From: Thermodesulfobacteriaceae bacterium UBA6232
GTDB lineage: Bacteria; Desulfobacterota; Thermodesulfobacteria; Thermodesulfobacteriales; Thermodesulfobacteriaceae
Length of the DNA: 64,000 nt
Assembly: GCA_002441555.1 (NCBI GenBank)
Contig: DJWK01000033.1
Span: forward strand, 48,698-112,697
Reading direction: 5' to 3'
The position numbers and the translations under genes are program-made. A model generated the notes under the pieces. It saw nothing but the letters and a program-made list of their open reading frames with translations, was not told where the DNA came from and searched no databases. This document shows, in pieces, positions 50,135 to 58,310 of this stretch. Each line of letters starts with the position of its first letter. The stretch's first letter is position 1.

Positions 50135-50892
50135 TAACTTTTATTTTCAAATTTTCCAAGGATGTAATCAGGGGAAAGAACACCGCTTTTCATCTCTCCA
50201 TCAGGAAAAACAAAAGTGGGAGTGCCTCTAACCCCGATTTTCTGCATAAGCTTTATAGAATCTTCAACCAATTTTTTTCCTGCTTCACACTGATTATTAC
50301 TAAGATATCCGGCCTTCAAACCCTCAAATCCCTTTTTATCGCAAAGTATGGCCACTGACTTGGCTTTAGCTTGAGGATGAATAGGTTCAAGAGGAAAAAA
50401 GATAACTTTCACACTAAGTTTTCCAGCTTTAATAAGCTCATCAAGAATGGTTTCAGCCTTTTTACAGAAAGGACAATCAGGGTCAGTTATAAAATAAACA
50501 TAATTAGGAGAATTTCCTACACTAAAAGCAACCACCTTCTCTAATTCAGTAAGGGTCTCCTTAGGAAGAACCTTTTTATTTAAAAAGGCAAGCCTTTCTC
50601 CAGTTAAATTTTTCCTTGTGGAAAGCTCAATGATATTTCCTGTGAGAATATATTTCCCCTGAGGATCGGTATAAAAAATTCCTTTATCAGTATCTGAAAT
50701 CTTTACCACCACTTCGCATAGCCCTGAAATGGGGGATTTACTAATTTTTTCAAGGTTTATTCCCTTTTGGATAGTATCAAGGGTTTTTTGCAAATCCTCA
50801 AGTTTTGGACACTCAGAGGATTGCCCCGTTACCCCTTTACAAGCCGTTAAAAACAATAAAAAAGCTATCAAAAACAAAGAAAATTTCTTCAT
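50134..50892 (-). CDS. DsbC-like thiol-disulfide lipoprotein
   Basis: A 252-aa periplasmic thioredoxin-fold protein of the DsbC/DsbG type. A lipobox LTAC places the lipid-modified residue at Cys18, so it is membrane-anchored. An N-terminal dimerisation region (about 25-110) precedes the catalytic domain with CPFC (140-143) and the cis-Pro loop GTPTFVFP. Extra Cys near 28 and 59 could form a structural disulfide. It would isomerise or reduce disulfides outside the cytoplasm. Its reductase partner (DsbD-like) is not here. Confidence 0.9.
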   Translation of the reverse strand: MKKFSLFLIAFLLFLTACKGVTGQSSECPKLEDLQKTLDTIQKGINLEKISKSPISGLCEVVVKISDTDKGIFYTDPQGKYILTGNIIELSTRKNLTGERLAFLNKKVLPKETLTELEKVVAFSVGNSPNYVYFITDPDCPFCKKAETILDELIKAGKLSVKVIFFPLEPIHPQAKAKSVAILCDKKGFEGLKAGYLSNNQCEAGKKLVEDSIKLMQKIGVRGTPTFVFPDGEMKSGVLSPDYILGKFENKS

Positions 50893-50923
50893 AAATGGCC
50901 TCCTTAAAGGTCTTTATTTTACT

Positions 50924-51451
50924 TTACTCCAGTTCTTTCAAAAGAAAAGTAGGAAGGGGGTTTCTTCCTGCCCTTTTACTTTTATCATCAGGATACCCCA
51001 CACTCAGAAGGGCAACCATCTCATATTCCTCAGGGGGCAATCCCAGAACCTCTTTTACTTTATCCTCATTTTTCAATATCTCTCCAAGCCAGCAAGTTCC
51101 AAGACCAAGACCGTAGGCGGCAAGCATCATATTCTGAAGACAAGCCCCTGCTGACTGATGGTCCTTTATCTGATGATACATGGCCTTTTTTTCAAGGAAA
51201 ACCCCAATGAGAACAGGGGCTCTACGAACAAGCTCCTTATAGATGGTTAGTTTGGAAAGTTTCTCCTTTATTTCTTCATTCCAGATAATAACAAACCGCC
51301 AAGGCTGATTATTGTGCCCGGAGGGAGCCCAAATTCCAGCCTCAATTATCTTTAAGATATCCTCCCTTTTGGGTTTTTCGGGAAGATATCTCCTTACACT
51401 TCTTCTTCCGTGAATGGCTTCAATAACGGAGATAGCCAACTTTTCTGACAT
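50924..51451 (-). CDS. Nitroreductase-family flavoprotein
   Basis: A 175-aa FMN-dependent oxidoreductase. IHGRRSVRRYLPEKP near residue 14 and APSGHNNQPWRFVII near 46 are the FMN-binding signatures, and GLGTCWLGEI is the third. The substrate is not predictable; many reduce quinones or nitroaromatics. Its ATG lies within the end of the preceding flavodoxin-like gene (32-bp overlap), so the two flavoproteins are probably made together. Confidence 0.9.
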   Translation of the reverse strand: MSEKLAISVIEAIHGRRSVRRYLPEKPKREDILKIIEAGIWAPSGHNNQPWRFVIIWNEEIKEKLSKLTIYKELVRRAPVLIGVFLEKKAMYHQIKDHQSAGACLQNMMLAAYGLGLGTCWLGEILKNEDKVKEVLGLPPEEYEMVALLSVGYPDDKSKRAGRNPLPTFLLKELE

Positions 51452-52127
51452 GCCTTAAAGGCTCTTCACTCAGTTTTAATTCTGTTAAAACCTCTTTACG
51501 GATCTCCTCCAAAAGGGCTTTATCATCTACATAAAAGAGGCTTACCTTTTTTCCTTTAAGTAAGGCAACTGTTCTTGCAACAAGCAAGCCCACATTGATG
51601 GCATTCATGAGGTCTTTATCATCCCAGAGGGAGGCTTTACTTTTATAAGAATAGGCAATTGCCCAGGGAGGAATTATGGCTCCCATGGAATTAAGAGTGG
51701 CAATAAGATATCCTCCTGTCATTAAGGCCCCTGTATCTGCACCTACCACAATGGCGCCAAAGACCTTTCCTTCAAGATAACTTGGCTCCCCAAAGGAAAC
51801 CATGTTCTCTAAACAGGTCATCCTGTCAATAAGATTTTTCATAACCCCAGAAGGAGCAAACCAGTAAATAGGGGTTGCAAAAATTAATCCATCTGCTTCA
51901 TAGATTTTTTGAAGTAAAAATTTTCCGTAATCTTCAAAGATGCAAGGAAAACGGCATTCAGGCCCTTCATTCTGGATGCACCCTATACAAGGTTTGATTT
52001 CTCCATCATAAAGGGAATACCACTCTGTTTCAGCTCCTTCCTTTTCCGCAGCTCTAAGGGCTGAAAAGAGAAGCTGGGCTGTGCCTCCATTTTTATGAGG
52101 TGATCCGAGAATTCCAAGAACCTTCAT
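51420..52127 (-). CDS. Flavodoxin-fold NAD(P)H oxidoreductase / iron-sulfur flavoprotein type
   Basis: A 235-aa protein of the NADPH-dependent FMN reductase superfamily. GSPHKNGGTAQLLFSAL (8-24) binds the FMN phosphate; IKPCIGCIQNEGPECRF supplies three close cysteines like those that hold a 4Fe-4S cluster in iron-sulfur flavoproteins. ATPIYWFAPSGVMKN and GADTGALMTGGYL complete the flavin site. It is a likely electron carrier in anaerobic metabolism. It overlaps speE by 4 bp and the nitroreductase by 32 bp. Confidence 0.88.
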   Translation of the reverse strand: MKVLGILGSPHKNGGTAQLLFSALRAAEKEGAETEWYSLYDGEIKPCIGCIQNEGPECRFPCIFEDYGKFLLQKIYEADGLIFATPIYWFAPSGVMKNLIDRMTCLENMVSFGEPSYLEGKVFGAIVVGADTGALMTGGYLIATLNSMGAIIPPWAIAYSYKSKASLWDDKDLMNAINVGLLVARTVALLKGKKVSLFYVDDKALLEEIRKEVLTELKLSEEPLRHVRKVGYLRY

Positions 52128-53026
52128 GTTTCAAGAGCCTCCTTCCAGAAATTGGGAAGGGAAAAAGAGGCACGATGGATATCAAAATTATAATACTTGG
52201 TATCTGCAAGTTCAAGGCCTTTTGGTTCCTGAGGATTTTTAAAGGGACACCTCATAAGAAAGGCATTATCACTTCCGAAGGAGGGAACATTGGCCCGATA
52301 AATATAAATTTCTTTATCAGGATAAACCTTTTTGAATATTTTATAAGCTCCTACCAAAATGTTTTTCATGGTAAAGGGTGTCCCGCATTGTTGAACAATA
52401 ATTCCCCCGGGGCAGATTTCCTTTAACATTTTATGAAATTGCTCTCCAAAAAGGGCATGAGAAAGCTCCTGAGTGGTTTCTCCGATATCTGGGTCTGTTG
52501 AGTCAATAATAACCAGATCAAAGGTTTTTCCCTCTTTAAGATAATTTTCAACCACCACATAGGCATCTTCTGTTATAAGCTTAAGTCTCGGATCTTTGGG
52601 ATTTTCAGGAAGAAGCTCCGGAAAATATTCTTCAACTATTTTGGGAATTCTCGGATCAATATCTACTATAATTACCTCTTCCACAAAGGGGTATTTAAGC
52701 ACCTCTCTTGCTGCTCCGAAATCTCCTCCTCCACAGATAAGAACCCTTTTTATAAAACCCTCAGGTGCTGACTGAACGGGAATATGCACTAAAGCCTCAT
52801 GATAAACAAATTCATCTCTTGAAGTGAACTGAAGATTATTGTTGATAAAGAGCATTCTTCCCCAGAATTTGTTTTCAAGAATATATATATGCTGGAGTCC
52901 TGATTCTCCATAAATTATCCTTCCAATATAACCAAAAAGGTAATCCTCATTTACAAACTCTGCAAATAAAACCTTTACCCCTTCTCCTTCTGTTTTCAGA
53001 GCTGGAGCCATGATCTCCCTTTTCAT
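52124..53026 (-). CDS. speE: Polyamine aminopropyltransferase (spermidine synthase)
   Basis: A 300-aa aminopropyltransferase that moves the aminopropyl group of decarboxylated SAM to a diamine or polyamine. VLICGGGDFGAAREVLKYP is the cosubstrate loop, with FGAA replacing the more usual GGTxRE pattern. VDIDPRIP binds the nucleoside and IIDSTDPDIGE carries the catalytic Asp. Thermophile enzymes of this group can make longer polyamines, so substrate is open. ATG 53026 follows GGGAGAGG. It leads the eleven-gene minus-strand run ending at cvpA. Confidence 0.9.
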   Translation of the reverse strand: MKREIMAPALKTEGEGVKVLFAEFVNEDYLFGYIGRIIYGESGLQHIYILENKFWGRMLFINNNLQFTSRDEFVYHEALVHIPVQSAPEGFIKRVLICGGGDFGAAREVLKYPFVEEVIIVDIDPRIPKIVEEYFPELLPENPKDPRLKLITEDAYVVVENYLKEGKTFDLVIIDSTDPDIGETTQELSHALFGEQFHKMLKEICPGGIIVQQCGTPFTMKNILVGAYKIFKKVYPDKEIYIYRANVPSFGSDNAFLMRCPFKNPQEPKGLELADTKYYNFDIHRASFSLPNFWKEALET

Positions 53027-53063
53027 AGACCTCTCCCACAGATAGCTTTTGAAGATTTCTTTA

Positions 53064-53091
53064 AATTTAAACGATCTACCCCTTTTGTCAA
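53064..53091 (-). promoter_or_regulatory. Promoter for the speE-cvpA run
   Basis: On the minus strand TTGACA (53091-53086) and TAAATT (53069-53064) are separated by 16 bp, in the gap divergent from ileS. Confidence 0.5.
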
Positions 53092-53181
53092 TGATTTTAA
53101 CCCTTTAAGTTAATGTGCAATCTCAAAAATGTGTTAAAATAGGGCTAAAATCTTTTGTGTTTTGACGGGGAGGAAGAAAAA

Positions 53182-55980
53182 ATGGATTGGAAAAACACCC
53201 TCAATCTTCCCAAAACGGACTTTCCCATGAAAGCCAATCTTACAGAAAGGGAACCTCAATTTCTTTCTTTCTGGGAAAGGGAAAAAATTTATGAAAAAAT
53301 GCTTGAAAAAAGAAAAAATGCGGAGCCCTTTATTTTGCATGATGGTCCTCCCTATGCAAATGGACACATTCATCTCGGCACTGCTTTAAACAAAATTCTA
53401 AAGGACATCATTATAAAAAGTAAAACCATGCTTGGTTTTTATGCACCCTTTGTGCCTGGCTGGGATTGCCATGGCCTTCCCATAGAAATCAATGTGGAAA
53501 AAGAACTAAAGATAAAACGGGGTGAACTTCCTCCCCTTAAGGTAAGAGAGGCCTGCAGAAAATATGCAGAAAGATTTATTAATATTCAGAGAGAGGAATT
53601 TAAAAGGCTCGGAGTTTTCGGAAGATGGGAAAACCCCTATCTTACCATGAGTCCGTCTTATGAGGCAACCATTGCCAGGGAATTTCTGAGATTTCTTGAA
53701 ACAGGGCAGGTTTACAGAAGAAAGAAACCCGTTTTCTGGTGCCCTACCTGTGTAACAGCCCTTGCAGAGGCTGAAGTGGAATATGAACCTCACACCTCCC
53801 CCTCAATTTATGTAAAATTCCCTTTAAAAGAAGAAACCAGAGACCTTATTGAAAAAACCCTTAATCTTAAGCTTGAAAAACCTGTTTATATTGTTATATG
53901 GACAACCACACCCTGGACTCTTCCAGCTAATTTAGCCCTGGCTTTTAATCCTGAATTTGACTATCTTCTTGTGGAATGGGAAGGGGTATATCTTATCCTT
54001 GCAGAAGGAAGATTGTCCGCTCTTTGTGCGGAACTAAATTGTAATCTCCCCCCTATTCTTGCAAGATTTAAAGCTGATTTTCTTGAGGGTTATAGGGCAA
54101 AGCACCCCTTTTATGAAAGGGATTCCCTAATTATTCTTGCAGATTTTGTTACCCTTGAAACAGGAACAGGGATTGTCCACATTGCTCCAGGGCATGGTGA
54201 GGAAGACTATCAAGTGGGATTAAAATACGGGCTTGAGGTATATACTCCTGTAGATACCGAAGGGCGCTTCTATCAGGATGTTCCACTGGTTGGAGGATTG
54301 AGTCTTGAGGAGGCAAATACTGTAATTCTTGAAGAGCTTAATAAAAAAGGCCTTCTTCTTAAGGCTGATAAATTATCTCACAGTTATCCCCATTGCTGGA
54401 GATGTAAAAAGCCGGTGATATTTAGGGCAGAAGATCAGTGGTTTATCTCCATGGAGGCAAAGGAATTAAGAAAAAAGGCCCTTGAAAGTTTAAAAAATGT
54501 AAAATTTATCCCCTACTGGGGAAGAAATCGCCTTGAAAGTATGCTTGAGAGAAGGCCTGATTGGTGTATTTCCCGCCAAAGGGTCTGGGGTGTTCCCATT
54601 ACTGTTTTTAAATGTAAAGATTGTGGAGAATATCTTAAAGATTTTAAATATTATGAAAAGGTATTATGCCTTTTTGAAGAAAAGGGTTGCGATCCCTGGT
54701 TTGAAGAGCCTGTTGAAAATCTCTTACCTGAGGGAGCAAAGTGTCCCAATTGTGGAGGCACCTCCTTTGAAAAAGAAAAGGATATCCTTGATGTGTGGTT
54801 TGACTCAGGGGTCTCCTTTGCAGGGGTTCTTGAAAAGGAGAAGGAGCTACGTTTCCCTGCTCATCTTTATCTTGAAGGGTCGGACCAACACCGTGGCTGG
54901 TTTCAGAGTTCCCTTCTCTGTTCTGTTGGAACAAGGAGCGTTCCTCCCTATAAAATGATTCTCACCCATGGGTTTGTGGTTGATGGAAAAGGAAGAAAGA
55001 TGTCCAAAAGCTTAGGAAATGTTATTCATCCTCAGGATCTCATCAAAAAATACGGAGCAGAAATTGTTCGTCTCTGGGTTTCAGCTGAGGACTACAGGGA
55101 CGATATAAAAATCTCTGAAGAAATTTTAAGCAGACTGGTTGAAACCTACAGAAAAATAAGAAATACCTGCAGGTTTTTACTGGGAAATCTCTATGATTTT
55201 AACCCTGAAAGGGATCTTATTCCCTTTGAAAAACTTCCCTCCTTTGAAAGATATATCCTTTACAGGCTTTCAGAAACCCTCAAAAAAATAAAAAAGGCCT
55301 ATGAAGACTTTGAATTACACCTTGTAACCTATGAAATCCATAGATTTTGTACAGTGGAGCTTTCCTCACTGATTATAGATATTAACCGAGATTTCCTTTA
55401 TTGTGAAGCACCTAAGAGTTTTAAAAGAAGGGCCACACAAACGGTATTATATTACTCTCTTGACACCCTCGTTAAGGTTATGGCCCCTATTCTTTCCTTT
55501 ACAGCAGAAGAAATCTGGCAGTTTCTACCCTATCCCAAAAGGGAAAGCTCTGTTTTTCTCTCTGATTTTCCCGAATATCACTTTGAAATCTCTGAAGAAG
55601 AGCTTCTCAAATGGAAAAAAATTCTTGCTCTAAGAGAGGAATTCCTAAGGGCCCTTGAGATAGCAAGAAAGGACAAAAAAATTATAGGGACCTCCCTTGA
55701 GGCAGAGATTTATTTTGAAGGAGGAAATGACTACAAAGAAATTCTTGAAGACACCGCCTTCTGGGAATATTTTCTTATGGTTGCAAAGTTTTCTCAAGGG
55801 GCTCCCTCAAAGGAGGGTGTCTATTGTGAGGGAGAAGAAATAAAGAATTTAAAAATCTGGGTTCTTCCTACCTCCTATAAAAAATGTGAAAGATGCTGGC
55901 AAAGAAGACCAGAGGTTGGCACCCTTGAAAATCCAGAGCTCTGCAGTCGCTGTTTAGAAGTAATAAAGGCAATTCAGTAA
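53182..55980 (+). CDS. ileS: Isoleucyl-tRNA synthetase
   Basis: A class I synthetase of 932 aa. PPYANGHIHLGTALN (56-70) is the HIGH region and [12 protein letters not shown] the KMSKS loop. The editing domain lies around 200-390 with WTTTPWTLPAN. A second insertion has CxxC pairs (CKDCG, CPNCGG) and the C-terminus a zinc finger (CERCW, CSRC), as in bacterial-type IleS. ATG 53182 follows GGGGAGGAAG; upstream in-frame codons look non-coding. It heads the operon with lspA, pabBC and leuB. Confidence 0.97.
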   Translation: MDWKNTLNLPKTDFPMKANLTEREPQFLSFWEREKIYEKMLEKRKNAEPFILHDGPPYANGHIHLGTALNKILKDIIIKSKTMLGFYAPFVPGWDCHGLPIEINVEKELKIKRGELPPLKVREACRKYAERFINIQREEFKRLGVFGRWENPYLTMSPSYEATIAREFLRFLETGQVYRRKKPVFWCPTCVTALAEAEVEYEPHTSPSIYVKFPLKEETRDLIEKTLNLKLEKPVYIVIWTTTPWTLPANLALAFNPEFDYLLVEWEGVYLILAEGRLSALCAELNCNLPPILARFKADFLEGYRAKHPFYERDSLIILADFVTLETGTGIVHIAPGHGEEDYQVGLKYGLEVYTPVDTEGRFYQDVPLVGGLSLEEANTVILEELNKKGLLLKADKLSHSYPHCWRCKKPVIFRAEDQWFISMEAKELRKKALESLKNVKFIPYWGRNRLESMLERRPDWCISRQRVWGVPITVFKCKDCGEYLKDFKYYEKVLCLFEEKGCDPWFEEPVENLLPEGAKCPNCGGTSFEKEKDILDVWFDSGVSFAGVLEKEKELRFPAHLYLEGSDQHRGWFQSSLLCSVGTRSVPPYKMILTHGFVVDGKGRKMSKSLGNVIHPQDLIKKYGAEIVRLWVSAEDYRDDIKISEEILSRLVETYRKIRNTCRFLLGNLYDFNPERDLIPFEKLPSFERYILYRLSETLKKIKKAYEDFELHLVTYEIHRFCTVELSSLIIDINRDFLYCEAPKSFKRRATQTVLYYSLDTLVKVMAPILSFTAEEIWQFLPYPKRESSVFLSDFPEYHFEISEEELLKWKKILALREEFLRALEIARKDKKIIGTSLEAEIYFEGGNDYKEILEDTAFWEYFLMVAKFSQGAPSKEGVYCEGEEIKNLKIWVLPTSYKKCERCWQRRPEVGTLENPELCSRCLEVIKAIQ

Positions 55981-55984
55981 ATAT

Positions 55985-56425
55985 ATGCTAATATTTTATC
56001 TCTTTGCCTTTTTTACCTTTTTTCTTGATAGGTTAACAAAGTATCTCACTCTTCGCATGGATTATAGCATTCTTGAAATAACCCCCTTTTTAAATATTGT
56101 CAAAGTGTGGAACAGGGGAATTGCCTTCGGATTGATGGGTGGCTCTTTCAAAATATTTTCCAGTTTGCTGATTTTTATAATACCAGTGATTTTACTTTTG
56201 GTTTACTTTTTTGCCAGAAAAACCGATAAATTTAATAAAGCCCTCCTTGGGATTGTCTTTGGAGGGGGCCTTGGAAACTGGCTTGATAGGATTAGCTTCG
56301 GTGCTGTGCTTGATTTTATTGATCTTCACTACAAAAATTATCACTGGCCTGCCTTTAATGTGGCTGATTTAGCTATAACCGTAGGTCTTATCCTTTTGGT
56401 TGTAAGAAATGCTTTTAAAAATTAA
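55985..56425 (+). CDS. lspA: Signal peptidase II
   Basis: A 146-aa membrane aspartic protease that cleaves prolipoprotein signal peptides. Four hydrophobic segments are present. The catalytic pair is Asp110 in GAVLDFIDL and Asp128 in FNVADLAI, and KVWNRGIAFGL near 40 is the first conserved box. The place after ileS is conserved in many bacteria. It begins 4 bp after ileS and overlaps the next gene by 17 bp. Confidence 0.95.
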   Translation: MLIFYLFAFFTFFLDRLTKYLTLRMDYSILEITPFLNIVKVWNRGIAFGLMGGSFKIFSSLLIFIIPVILLLVYFFARKTDKFNKALLGIVFGGGLGNWLDRISFGAVLDFIDLHYKNYHWPAFNVADLAITVGLILLVVRNAFKN

Positions 56426-58310
56426 ACCAGTAAAACCACTTCTTCATCTTCTCTTTAAAGCAAGGAGCAAAAATTTCCTTGAAACCCTTGAAGATTATCT
56501 ATCAAAGAATTTTGAAAAAAAGAGGCCCTATCTCTTTGAAATCAAAGAAGAAAATCTTCTTAAATTAAATGATTTGCTCCACACTTTAAAAGAAACCTTT
56601 TCTGCAGATATGGGAGGAGCCCCTCTTCCAGTGATATTGTTTCTTACTGAAAGGGATTTTTCACCTCCTGATTCCCTTATTTTTCGCCCAGGAAAAATTT
56701 ATTTTTCCAAAGATATAAAAAATAAAATTTCAAAGGCCCTTTCTGAAAGCAAGCTTTTTTATAAACTTATCAAAATTTCTGAAGATTTTGAAGAACTTCT
56801 TTTTCCTTCAACTGTTGAGCCCAATTTCCTTTTCAATTTCAAGGATGTTCTTTTTGTACCCCTTGAAAAATCCTGTTTTTTTTGTCAAAGCTACCTGCAT
56901 GAAACTACCCAATGCCCTGGTCTTAAAATTTGGGAATCCTTTGAAAGATTTAAGGAGCTTCTGAATTATTCCTTAGTTGATATTGCAAAAAATTTGAAAG
57001 AAGCCTATCAAAATCAGCAAATAACTGAAAGCTTCTGGGATTATTTTTATATCCGTCATTTTTATTTTTTTCCCTCCTTTTTGAAAATCCCCTTTTATCT
57101 TCACGAGGAAATTGATAACTGGGCCTCCCTTTGGAAACCTCTGCAAATCCCCTTAAGAGGTGGAGAACTTTTCCTTGCCCTTGAGGATTTAATTTACCAA
57201 AGATATAAAAGCGCAGAAACCAAGTTTAAGGCCCTTGGAGAAGAGGACTTTCGTATTCATCTGGGACTTATGATGCTCTCTCTTCTTGAATTGGATTTCC
57301 AAAGGGCCCTTTACCATATTGAAAATGCCCTTACCTTAACCAATAATCCCTTTGTGCTTAGCTATCTCTATCTCACAAAAGGGTTCATCTATCATTATCA
57401 AAAGGAATTTATTACAGCTTATGACAATTACAGATCTGCTTTAACCACAGATAGTTCTTGTATTCCTGCCTTTTATCTCCTTCATTTGCTTAATTATGAG
57501 GAAGAAGAAAACTTTGATAAGATTTTTCCCTTTTTCCAGCATCCTTTAAGTATTTATCTTGCCTTTTTGGAGCCAAAATTTATAAAGCATGAAAGAGAAC
57601 TTGAAATTGAACTTGAAAAGGCTTTTTCAATGGCTCGGGAAGAAGCTGTAAATAGGCTGAAAGATGCAGAAGATAAGTATCATAAACTTAAAGAAATTAT
57701 GACTGAAAGAGAAAAAACTGAATACTTTGAAAAGATAAAGGAAATTCAGAATAAGGTCTATCAAGGAGGTATAAGATCCATTGAAGATGCCTCAAAAAAA
57801 GCCCTTGAACTTTCCCTTGAACTAAGCGGTTATTTAATCACCAAACAAAAAGCCTTTAAAAGGGAATTGGAAAGGGCGGTAACCCAATACCGAGTCTGTG
57901 AAAAATTTTGGCAAGAATATCCCTATAAAGTAGAGGATGTTATCTTTGGTCAAAAACTCCAAACAGCCTTTGAACTCATTCAGCGCATAAATAGAAGACT
58001 TCTTCGCTCAGACCTTGCCAAAGAAATAAAATTTATTACCCAAGAAATTCAAAACCTAACAGAAAACCTCAAATTTCTTCTGGAATTGAAACCTCAACTG
58101 GAAAAAAAGTGGAAATTCAGAAAAAAACTTTTAAAATTCTTGATTCGTTTTTCAACCTTGGAAGGAGCTTTAGTAATCTTCTTTTCTCTTCCTGTTATAT
58201 TTCCTTCCATTGGAGGAAAAGATTCCTTTTTTAATGTTTCTAATTTTTTTATCCTTTCTTTTGTCATACTTATACTCATTCTTCTTATGGTAGCCTTTGA
58301 AGGGGAATGA
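56409..58310 (+). CDS. Large TPR-like protein with C-terminal membrane helix, unrecognised
   Basis: A 633-aa protein. Residues 1-150 match nothing I recognise. A Cys cluster SCFFCQSYLHETTQC (about 157-171) could bind zinc. TPR-like helices follow (AETKFKALGEEDFRIHLGLMML, RALYHIENALTLTNNPF, AYDNYRSALTTDSSCIPAFYLL). A long coiled coil covers about 395-575, and TM segments lie near 585-630, so it is tail-anchored with a cytosolic body. Its first codons overlap lspA and its last overlap pabBC, so it is surely co-expressed with them. Function unknown. Confidence 0.75.
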   Translation: MLLKIKPVKPLLHLLFKARSKNFLETLEDYLSKNFEKKRPYLFEIKEENLLKLNDLLHTLKETFSADMGGAPLPVILFLTERDFSPPDSLIFRPGKIYFSKDIKNKISKALSESKLFYKLIKISEDFEELLFPSTVEPNFLFNFKDVLFVPLEKSCFFCQSYLHETTQCPGLKIWESFERFKELLNYSLVDIAKNLKEAYQNQQITESFWDYFYIRHFYFFPSFLKIPFYLHEEIDNWASLWKPLQIPLRGGELFLALEDLIYQRYKSAETKFKALGEEDFRIHLGLMMLSLLELDFQRALYHIENALTLTNNPFVLSYLYLTKGFIYHYQKEFITAYDNYRSALTTDSSCIPAFYLLHLLNYEEEENFDKIFPFFQHPLSIYLAFLEPKFIKHERELEIELEKAFSMAREEAVNRLKDAEDKYHKLKEIMTEREKTEYFEKIKEIQNKVYQGGIRSIEDASKKALELSLELSGYLITKQKAFKRELERAVTQYRVCEKFWQEYPYKVEDVIFGQKLQTAFELIQRINRRLLRSDLAKEIKFITQEIQNLTENLKFLLELKPQLEKKWKFRKKLLKFLIRFSTLEGALVIFFSLPVIFPSIGGKDSFFNVSNFFILSFVILILILLMVAFEGE

